From assembly GCF_001421785.1 (NCBI RefSeq), contig NZ_LMLB01000001.1, positions 1,311,008 through 1,375,007 on the forward strand: DNA of 64,000 bases, written 5' to 3'. Positions 1 to 5,446 of this stretch are shown here, piece by piece (within the stretch, counting starts at the first letter, position 1; each line of letters begins with the position of its first letter). This stretch comes from Sphingomonas sp. Leaf33 (lineage in GTDB: Bacteria > Pseudomonadota > Alphaproteobacteria > Sphingomonadales > Sphingomonadaceae). The notes under the pieces were generated by a model. That model was not told the origin of the DNA. It was given only the letters and a program-made list of their open reading frames with translations, and made no database searches. The position numbers and the translations under genes were made by a program.

Positions 1-1
1 A

Positions 2-151
2 CAGCCGCCGGTGTTCGGCACGGAATCGCCCGAACCCATGGCTGACGGCGAGCATCCGCCGGTGATGGTCGAGAAGCCCGTCGTCGAGCCTGCCGCTCCT
101 GCCCCTTCCGGCGACACTCCGCCGCCGCCTGCCGACAAGACCCCGTCATGA
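2..151 (+). CDS. tatB: Sec-independent protein translocase TatB, C-terminal end (partial)
   Basis: Only the last 49 codons lie in the window; the gene starts upstream of base 1. The tail is rich in Pro, Ala and Glu and ends PPPADKTPS, like the disordered, poorly conserved C-terminus of TatB. Its stop codon overlaps the tatC start (ATGA at 148-151), as expected for a translationally coupled tatABC operon. TatB would be the membrane-bound receptor for twin-arginine signal peptides together with TatC. The call rests on position and tail composition, because the conserved N-terminal helix is outside the window. Confidence 0.75.
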   Translation, partial: QPPVFGTESPEPMADGEHPPVMVEKPVVEPAAPAPSGDTPPPPADKTPS

Positions 152-909
152 GAGATATCGACGACACCCAGGCCCCGCTGCTCGACCATCTGATCGAGCT
201 GCGCCGCCGCCTGCTGTATTGCGTCATCGCGGTCGTGCTGGGCTTTACCGTCTGTTTCTATTTCGCGCGGCCGATCTTTTCGTTCCTGGTCCATCCGCTG
301 GTCCAGGCGGGACAGAACAAGATCTTCTTCACCCAGCTGTTCGAAGCGTTCTTCGTGCAGATCAAGGTGGCGTTCTTCGCCGCGATGATGCTCGCTTTCC
401 CGATCATCGCGATGCAGCTGTGGCAGTTCGTGGCGCCGGGGCTGTACAAGAACGAGAAGAAGGCACTGCTGCCGTTCCTGCTGGCGACGCCGGTGCTGTT
501 CACCATGGGGGCGGCGCTCGCCTATTACATGGCGATCCCGATCGCGGTGCACTTCCTGTTGAGTTATCAGGGTGACCTGGGCGGCGTGCAGCAGGAAGCG
601 ATTCCGACAGTCGGCCCGTATCTGTCGTTCGTCATGCAGTTCCTGTTCGCGTTCGGCATCTCGTTCCTGCTGCCGATCCTGCTGATGCTGCTGGAGCGCG
701 CCGGCATCGTCACGCGCAAGCAACTGATCGGCGCGCGCCGTTACGCGATCGTCGGTGCGTTCGGCATAGCTGCGGTGCTGACGCCGCCGGATGTCGGGTC
801 GCAGCTCATGCTCGCGATCCCGCTAATCCTGCTCTACGAAATCGCGCTGATCGGCATCTGGTTTACCGAACGCAAGCGCGCGAAGGTGGCGGCTACGGTC
901 GACGCCTGA
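148..909 (+). CDS. tatC: Twin-arginine translocase subunit TatC
   Basis: The protein has 253 aa, typical for TatC, the multi-spanning inner-membrane core of the Tat translocon that binds RR signal peptides and exports folded proteins. Near the N-terminus it has the family motif PLLDHLIELRRRL, then membrane segments at about residues 18-38, 68-90, 103-125, 152-178 and a closing pair at about 195-240. Conserved features include FTQLFEAFF in the first periplasmic part and the LTPPD turn before the last helices. The start overlaps the tatB stop by ATGA. A strong hairpin terminator follows the gene. Confidence 0.96.
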   Translation: MRDIDDTQAPLLDHLIELRRRLLYCVIAVVLGFTVCFYFARPIFSFLVHPLVQAGQNKIFFTQLFEAFFVQIKVAFFAAMMLAFPIIAMQLWQFVAPGLYKNEKKALLPFLLATPVLFTMGAALAYYMAIPIAVHFLLSYQGDLGGVQQEAIPTVGPYLSFVMQFLFAFGISFLLPILLMLLERAGIVTRKQLIGARRYAIVGAFGIAAVLTPPDVGSQLMLAIPLILLYEIALIGIWFTERKRAKVAATVDA

Positions 910-931
910 CGCTCAGGACGCGCACAAAAAA

Positions 932-969
932 ATGGGCCGCGATCCGGGTATGGATCGCGGCCCATTTTT
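932..969. terminator. Bidirectional Rho-independent terminator after tatC
   Basis: A perfect 14-bp stem (ATGGGCCGCGATCC at 932-945 with its complement at 952-965) closes a 6-nt loop. It is followed by TTTT on the plus strand and preceded by a run of A, which is a U-tract on the minus strand. It can therefore end both the tat operon and the convergent entericidin-like gene. Confidence 0.93.
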
Positions 970-989
970 GCCTGTGAGGGCCGATCGGC

Positions 990-1124
990 TTACTTCGACT
1001 TGTCGGCCGTCTTAGCGACGGTGCTGCCCGCCGAGGCAACGTCCTTGCCGACGCCTTCGACGGTGTTGCAGGCGCTTACGGCCAAGGCACCGACGAGGGT
1101 CAGCGCGGTCAGGATCTTACGCAT
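990..1124 (-). CDS. Entericidin EcnA/B-like small lipoprotein
   Basis: This small gene encodes 44 aa, starting MRKILTALTLVGALAVSACN. It has a signal peptide with a lipobox (VSAC, Cys at residue 19), then TVEGVGKDVASAG, the usual entericidin core, and a Lys/Ala-rich tail. Entericidins are tiny membrane lipoproteins; in enterobacteria ecnB is stress and stationary-phase regulated. An SD-like GGGAG lies upstream. A near match to a sigma-EcfG promoter (GGAAC at 1183-1179, N16, CATT at about 1162-1159) sits about 37 nt before the start, which fits its place beside the stress response locus. The function of such proteins in sphingomonads is not established. Confidence 0.85.
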   Translation of the reverse strand: MRKILTALTLVGALAVSACNTVEGVGKDVASAGSTVAKTADKSK

Positions 1125-1158
1125 GGAAGGTCACTCCCGAAAATGGTTGCGCTCGCTC

Positions 1159-1183
1159 AATGATCGAGGTCGGCCTTCGTTCC
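1159..1183 (-). promoter_or_regulatory. Possible sigma-EcfG promoter for the entericidin-like gene
   Basis: On the minus strand GGAAC is followed by 16 nt and CATT, against the consensus GGAAC-N16/17-CGTT. One base of the -10 differs. The distance to the start codon of the small lipoprotein gene (about 35-40 nt) is suitable. This is a weak prediction from two short motifs. Confidence 0.35.
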
Positions 1184-1253
1184 CGTGCCGCGGCCGGCGA
1201 CGGTCGGAAAACCACGATACCAATAATTTTGAGAAGAGCCCCGGAAAGAATTT

Positions 1254-1304
1254 AGGCCCGGAAGCGTCACCGGGGGGGGGGGGGGGGTGGACGCTTCCGG
1301 GCCT
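1254..1304. repeat. Hairpin with a 16-base G tract in its loop
   Basis: A perfect 15-bp stem (1254-1268 with 1290-1304, beginning AGGCCCGGAAGCG) encloses a loop holding sixteen consecutive G at 1272-1287. On the minus strand the stem is followed by TAAATTCTTT, so it may terminate the nepR-phyP transcript before the entericidin-like gene. The G run is a candidate G-quadruplex or slippage site, and also a place where sequencing length errors are likely. Confidence 0.8.
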
Positions 1305-1311
1305 ATGTCTT

Positions 1312-1347
1312 GGATAGCGAGAGCGGGGGGGCATAAGGTCGCTATCC
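1312..1347. repeat. Second hairpin with a 7-base G tract in its loop
   Basis: A 9-bp perfect stem (GGATAGCGA at 1312-1320 with TCGCTATCC at 1339-1347) encloses an 18-nt loop with seven G at 1325-1331. It lies 7 nt from the G16 hairpin and downstream of the kinase homologue on the minus strand, so both belong to the same intergenic segment. Confidence 0.7.
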
Positions 1348-1416
1348 GTCTTGCAGAACGGCCCGTCGTGTCCGCGGTTCCGAAACCGATTCAAAAAATC
1401 TGAGCAGAGGCGCGCT

Positions 1417-2991
1417 TCAGTCGCGGCCGACGACGGCGATGACGACTTCAAACGCGCCGACCAGCGGGTCGTGGTGCAGCTTCGTGCGCAATTGACGCGA
1501 CAGGCCCTCGATCACGCGGCCATAGCGCGTCGCCAGCAGGTCGCGCAGCGCGTCGCCTTCGACCAGCGCGGGCGAATTGATCCGCAGGATCGCGCGATCC
1601 TCCGACGCCGGGTCGGCTTTCAGCGAAATCCGTACCTGCGACGCCGGCGCGATCGTCATCGCCAGCTCGACCAGCTCGGTCGTCAGGAAGGCGACCGCGA
1701 CGGCGGTATCCTGGCTGACATAAAACGGATCGATGTCGAGCACGAGCGCGATGCGCGCGCCGCCCTCGGGTGCAGTGGCGCGCAGGTTGGCGGACAGTTC
1801 GCCCAGCACTGATCGCAGGCCGAGACCCCGGTTGATCTCCATTTCCGCGAAGTGATGGCGGTGAACGACCGCCAGCGCATCGACGCGCCGCTGGATCGAG
1901 GCATAGGCCGCGCTCGCGTCCTTCGACTTCGATCCACGAGCGTGGAAATTAATCAGGCTCGCAATGACTTGCAGGTTGTTCTTGACGCGATGATGCACCT
2001 CACGCGTCAAACGGGTCTGGCGGACGAGCCCTTCCGCTAGGTCACTTTCGTGCGCCTGGACGGTGCGCCCGAGCCCGAGGAACGCCTGATCGAGCTCGCG
2101 GATTTCATGCGCCGGCACCGCACCGATCGAGATCACGTCGAACGAGCTGCCGGGCCGATATTGCACGACGCTGGTGCGCAGCCGCCTGAGCGGGCGGATC
2201 AGCATCCGGTCGACGACGAACCAGCCCACGCTGGCGGCAACCGCCCACATCAGCAGCGGCAGCAGCATCGCGATCAGCACCGGCGATGTGATCGGCGTGC
2301 TCGCCATCGTCATCGTCAGTTCCAGGTCGGACAGGCCGACCGGAATGGTCAGGCTGTCGCGGCGTGCCAGCAGCGGACCGTCGAGCCGGCGCAGCTGCAA
2401 TACCGCCTGGTCGTCGTGCAGCTCGGCGCCATATTCGGGCACGAAGCCACTCGGCCGGCTGAGCGCGGTCAGGAAGGCGGTCGGGAAGAAGGCGGTCGCG
2501 CGTGCCTGCCCGCCCGATCCGCGGACGGTCAGCGTCAGCCCGCGATCGGGCGTGATCGTGGTGGCAACCGCAGCGCCGTCCGATGCGTCGGCGGGGGGTA
2601 CGTCGCTCCCGCATCGCAGGCGACCGGCGGCGTCGTGTATCCCGAAGGCCCCGCCGGCACCCAGATCGGGCGCGAATACGCCGCGCACCCGGGCACAGCT
2701 CAGCGCGTCAGCGGGATCGCGCTCGATCGCGTCGAGCGCCGAGCGCAGCGCGGTCATGTCGCCGACCAACTCGATCGTCATCGTGCGCGCCGCTTCGGCC
2801 GTCGCGACCCTCAGGCGCGCCTGATTCTCGCCGTCGGACACGCGCGTCGTCTGATAGGCGGCAAAGGTGATGATCAGCGCGAACGGCAACAGCGCCACGC
2901 TCAGGATCAGGAAGAGTTTGGCGCCGGTCGGCAACCGGGCAAACCGGCCGTTCGGCACCAGGGCCGGTTGCGCAAGCGAGGCGTCCGTCAT
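1417..2991 (-). CDS. HisKA_2/HWE-type sensor kinase homologue with degenerate ATPase domain (PhyP-like)
   Basis: The protein has 524 aa. A membrane segment at 26-46, a periplasmic sensor region at about 50-230 and a second membrane segment at 236-260 are followed by a HAMP-like linker. The H-box HHRVKNNLQ (His334) is of the HisKA_2 type. The C-terminal part lacks recognisable N, G1 and G2 boxes: where an ATPase would have an Asn-rich box it reads TELVELAMTI, and no DxGxG follows. This matches PhyP of Sphingomonas, encoded at the phyR locus and reported to act as a negative regulator and phosphatase of PhyR. It lies 10 nt after nepR on the same strand, so the two are probably co-transcribed. 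Family and location are clear; phosphatase activity is inferred. Confidence 0.82.
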   Translation of the reverse strand: MTDASLAQPALVPNGRFARLPTGAKLFLILSVALLPFALIITFAAYQTTRVSDGENQARLRVATAEAARTMTIELVGDMTALRSALDAIERDPADALSCARVRGVFAPDLGAGGAFGIHDAAGRLRCGSDVPPADASDGAAVATTITPDRGLTLTVRGSGGQARATAFFPTAFLTALSRPSGFVPEYGAELHDDQAVLQLRRLDGPLLARRDSLTIPVGLSDLELTMTMASTPITSPVLIAMLLPLLMWAVAASVGWFVVDRMLIRPLRRLRTSVVQYRPGSSFDVISIGAVPAHEIRELDQAFLGLGRTVQAHESDLAEGLVRQTRLTREVHHRVKNNLQVIASLINFHARGSKSKDASAAYASIQRRVDALAVVHRHHFAEMEINRGLGLRSVLGELSANLRATAPEGGARIALVLDIDPFYVSQDTAVAVAFLTTELVELAMTIAPASQVRISLKADPASEDRAILRINSPALVEGDALRDLLATRYGRVIEGLSRQLRTKLHHDPLVGAFEVVIAVVGRD

Positions 2992-3001
2992 CCGCGGCGG
3001 A

Positions 3002-3163
3002 CTATCCCAGCTTCTTCAGCAATTCCAGCATCTCGTCGGGAACGGTTTCGGACGCGGCGTCATGATAGACCGCGCGCAATGCCTCACCGACATCGCGTTC
3101 CTGTCCACCACCCTTGCCGCCGTTCTGCCGAGGCGTCTTGTCGTCGTCCGTCTTGGAAGCCAC
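3002..3163 (-). CDS. nepR: Anti-sigma factor NepR
   Basis: The gene encodes 53 aa from a GTG start preceded by AGGGGG with 5-nt spacing. The charged N-terminal tail is followed by DVGEALRAVYHDAASETV and PDEMLELLKKLG, the two-helix NepR core. NepR binds and sequesters the sigma factor EcfG; phosphorylated PhyR takes NepR away under stress. It is divergent from phyR and co-directional with the PhyP-like gene. The frame stays open further upstream, but the RBS and family length support this GTG. Confidence 0.88.
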   Translation of the reverse strand: MASKTDDDKTPRQNGGKGGGQERDVGEALRAVYHDAASETVPDEMLELLKKLG

Positions 3164-3178
3164 CTCGTCCCCCTGAGC

Positions 3179-3196
3179 GTCCCGATGTATCGGGAC
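3179..3196 (-). promoter_or_regulatory. Small hairpin in the nepR leader
   Basis: GTCCCGAT and ATCGGGAC form an inverted repeat with a 2-nt centre, just upstream of the nepR Shine-Dalgarno (minus-strand 3174-3169). It could affect ribosome access or form the second element of a leader switch; this is inference from pairing only. Confidence 0.45.
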
Positions 3197-3209
3197 GGAT
3201 ACGCGAACC

Positions 3210-3242
3210 AAAAAAAATAAGCCCGGCAAGACCTTGGCGGGC
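3210..3242 (-). terminator. Terminator-like hairpin with T8 tract in the nepR 5' leader
   Basis: Read on the minus strand, a GC-rich stem (GCCCG with CGGGC plus three inner pairs around one mismatch, 3242-3221) is followed by TTATTTTTTTT. This is a good Rho-independent terminator. It lies between the predicted sigma-EcfG promoter (3311-3287) and the nepR start (3163), so it is either an attenuator of nepR-phyP or ends an unrecognised short transcript. Confidence 0.7.
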
Positions 3243-3286
3243 ATTCTGTCCGGTATGTGCGCATATCCGGATTGGAACGGCGATGA

Positions 3287-3311
3287 AACCAAAGACCGCC
3301 TCGTTTGTTCC
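3287..3311 (-). promoter_or_regulatory. Sigma-EcfG-type promoter for nepR
   Basis: On the minus strand GGAAC (3311-3307) is followed after 17 nt by GTT (3289-3287), matching the alphaproteobacterial EcfG consensus GGAAC-N16/17-(C)GTT except for the optional C. EcfG-dependent transcription of nepR gives negative feedback in other alphaproteobacteria. Confidence 0.65.
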
Positions 3312-3419
3312 AGTGCTTGCGAAATATCGGGGAGGGGGCCGACAAGCGGCTTTCTAGACGATTGCAAAGGACCGGGCGCCGCCACACGTTGGGCGTCCCA
3401 TTAGGAGTTTCGATCGAAC

Positions 3420-4223
3420 ATGTCGCTTGGACAGCAGCTCTCGCCGCACCTCCCTTTCCTGCGGCGCTATGGCCGTGCATTGACCGGCAGCCAGTCCGAA
3501 GGCGATCAGTACGTCCGCGCGACCCTGGAAGCGATCGTCGCGGCGCCAGAGGAATTCCCCAAGGATGTCGACCCTCGCCTGGGGCTCTATCGCACCTTTC
3601 AGGCGATCTGGTCGTCGACGCACGCCGACAATCGCGCCCTGCCCGAAGACGATGGGTCCAGCGGTCACGAAGCGATCGCTCGACGCCGCCTCGCCCGCGT
3701 CGCCCCGCTGTCGCGCCAAGCACTGCTGCTGACCGCGATGGAAGGTTTCTCGACCGAAGATACCGCGTATCTGATCGACGCGACCCCGGAAGAGGTCGAC
3801 GATCTGGTGACCGACGCTCTGTCGGAAATCGACAAGCAGACCCGCGCCCGCGTCCTTATCATCGAGGATGAGCCGATCATCGCGATGGACATCGAATCGA
3901 TCGTCCGCGACCAGGGCCACGAAGTCACCGGCGTCGCAGTGACGCGTGACGAAGCGGTCGCGCTGGCGATGGAGGATCGTCCAGGTCTGGTGCTCGCCGA
4001 CATCCAGCTGGCCGACGACAGCTCGGGCATCGATGCGGTGAAGGACATCCTGGCCGAATTTAACGTGCCGGTCATCTTCATCACCGCCTTCCCCGAGCGC
4101 CTGCTGACTGGCGAGCGACCGGAGCCGACGTTCCTCATCACCAAGCCGTTCCAGCGGTCGACGGTGAAGGCGGCGATCAGCCAAGCGTTGTTCTTCGATG
4201 AAGCGACGGTGCCGGTGGCCTGA
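3420..4223 (+). CDS. phyR: Anti-anti-sigma response regulator PhyR
   Basis: The protein has 267 aa in two parts. Residues 1-135 form a sigma-factor-like domain, with YVRATLEAIV in the region 2 part and a region 4-like helix-turn-helix around GFSTEDTAYLIDATPEEVDDL. Residues 143-262 are a receiver with the acidic pair at 149-150, phosphoacceptor Asp194 in VLADIQLADDSSG, and the conserved Lys in LITKPF. Phosphorylation opens the sigma-like part, which then binds NepR and frees EcfG. AGGAG precedes the ATG. The gene is divergent from nepR and about 290 nt before ecfG. Confidence 0.97.
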   Translation: MSLGQQLSPHLPFLRRYGRALTGSQSEGDQYVRATLEAIVAAPEEFPKDVDPRLGLYRTFQAIWSSTHADNRALPEDDGSSGHEAIARRRLARVAPLSRQALLLTAMEGFSTEDTAYLIDATPEEVDDLVTDALSEIDKQTRARVLIIEDEPIIAMDIESIVRDQGHEVTGVAVTRDEAVALAMEDRPGLVLADIQLADDSSGIDAVKDILAEFNVPVIFITAFPERLLTGERPEPTFLITKPFQRSTVKAAISQALFFDEATVPVA

Positions 4224-4280
4224 GGCTGCCGGTTACGAGAAAATTACGGACCCAAAACGGTCCTGGGGGGTTGACCGCTT

Positions 4281-4430
4281 ATGTCGAACCATATCGATTC
4301 CGAAGGTCATCAGCATATCGACACCAATCGCGCCCGTGCCGGCGCGACGCCCGGAATGACGCGGTATATCCTCGGCATTTCGCTGGTGCTTGTAGTGGTG
4401 ATCTTCGCCCTGATCTATTTCCTGACCTGA
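4281..4430 (+). CDS. Small single-span membrane protein between phyR and ecfG
   Basis: A 49-aa open frame. It has a polar, His-rich N-terminal half (MSNHIDSEGHQHIDTNRARA), a short linker, then a hydrophobic segment YILGISLVLVVVIFALIYF at about 29-47, and ends two residues later. A G-rich stretch upstream (4265-4270) may be the SD. It sits 57 nt after phyR and 79 nt before ecfG on the same strand, so it is probably co-transcribed. I do not recognise a named family; a role in the stress response is only suggested by position. Confidence 0.7.
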   Translation: MSNHIDSEGHQHIDTNRARAGATPGMTRYILGISLVLVVVIFALIYFLT

Positions 4431-4509
4431 CGAACGGGATAATTTGCGCCGTTCCTCGCAATCGAGCGGCGGCGCATTATGTTTGAGACCCGTTCCCGAT
4501 CGGACTTCC

Positions 4510-5163
4510 ATGATACAGACCGCGCATGATCACGACGAGACCGGCTCGGCCGCGCCTGCGGAGCCGGTGCCGCACGTCGCGCTCAGCGATCCCGAATTCA
4601 AGGCGCAGCTGGCGCTGGTCATTCCTCATCTGCGCGCGTTCGGCCGCTCGCTGTCGGGCAGTCGCGATCTGGCGGACGATCTGGTGCAGGAAACGCTGCT
4701 GAAGGCGTGGGCCGCGCGCCAGCGCTTTCAGGCCGGCACCAATATGCGTGCCTGGACCTTCATCATCCTGCGCAACCTCTACCTCTCCCAGATGCGCCGC
4801 GCGCGGTTCAAGGGCGAGTGGGACGATCTGGTCGCCGACCGCCTGCTGGCGGCTCCCGCCAGTCAGGATCGTCACGTTGAGTTGACCGACATGCAGCGCG
4901 CGCTGCTTCATCTGCCGCAGCCGCAGCGCGAGGCGCTAATCCTCGTCGGGGCCGGGGGCTTCGCCTATGAGGAAGCGGCCGACATTTGCGGTGTCGCGGT
5001 CGGTACGATCAAGAGCCGTGTCGCGCGCGGGCGTGTGGCGCTGGAAAGCATCCTGACCGAAGGTCGGCTGCCATCACGGCGCGAACACAAGGACGGCGAC
5101 AAGAGCGCGCTCGATTCGATCATGGATGAGGTCGACGATCTGAGCCGTGATCAGCGTAACTAG
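4510..5163 (+). CDS. ecfG: General stress response sigma factor EcfG
   Basis: The protein has 217 aa from the ATG chosen here; an upstream in-frame start at 4444 would add 22 unlikely residues. Region 2 holds RSLSGSRDLADDLVQETLLK and the -10 recognition helix around MRAWTFIILRNLYLSQMRRA. Region 4 has a helix-turn-helix in AYEEAADICGVAVGTIKSRV. It is an ECF sigma factor of the EcfG group (ECF15), directing RNA polymerase to GGAAC/CGTT promoters. It lies downstream of phyR and between two nepR genes, and is held inactive by NepR in unstressed cells. Confidence 0.93.
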   Translation: MIQTAHDHDETGSAAPAEPVPHVALSDPEFKAQLALVIPHLRAFGRSLSGSRDLADDLVQETLLKAWAARQRFQAGTNMRAWTFIILRNLYLSQMRRARFKGEWDDLVADRLLAAPASQDRHVELTDMQRALLHLPQPQREALILVGAGGFAYEEAADICGVAVGTIKSRVARGRVALESILTEGRLPSRREHKDGDKSALDSIMDEVDDLSRDQRN

Positions 5164-5204
5164 GTGATCGTCAGCAGGGTATGTTTCCCCGGACCGTGGA
5201 TTGC

Positions 5205-5375
5205 CTAGTGGTCGCGGCTGCGCGGTGCGTCGTTGAGTTTCCCGAGTAATGTCAGCATATCGTCGGGTAGCCGGCTGTCACGGTAGGCCGTGCGCAACGC
5301 CGAGCCGACCGCGTCGCTGCTACGCGGCGACGCGACGACATAAGGGGCATTCGTATCGTGCGCAGCGGGAACCAT
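5205..5375 (-). CDS. Second NepR-like anti-sigma factor (NepR paralogue)
   Basis: A 56-aa minus-strand frame starting MVPAAHDTNAPYVVASPR. Its core AVGSALRTAYRDSRLPDDML followed by TLLGKLN lines up with NepR (VGEALRAVYHD, then VPDEMLELLKKL), with about three residues missing between the two helices. It converges on ecfG and precedes glnE. Some sphingomonads are known to encode two NepR proteins, which supports the call. The RBS is weak and the tail after the second helix is different, so binding specificity for EcfG may differ from NepR. Confidence 0.72.
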   Translation of the reverse strand: MVPAAHDTNAPYVVASPRSSDAVGSALRTAYRDSRLPDDMLTLLGKLNDAPRSRDH

Positions 5376-5446
5376 GGCGCTAAAACTCGCCAGCTAACGA
5401 TTTGTTGCCGATCTCGTGCGGAACGGCGACGGGCTGTGGCAAAGCT

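Noticed and set aside
3274..3305. Plus-strand GGAAC as an EcfG promoter for phyR
   Set aside because: The nearest CGTT is 23 nt away, too far from the consensus spacing.
4433..4455. Minus-strand GGAAC and GTT near ecfG as an EcfG promoter
   Set aside because: The spacing is 14-15 nt, shorter than the 16-17 required, and it would point away from ecfG.
5402..5446. TTG at 5402 as the glnE start
   Set aside because: The extra 15 residues do not resemble GlnE and no RBS is seen; the ATG at 5447 fits the family start.
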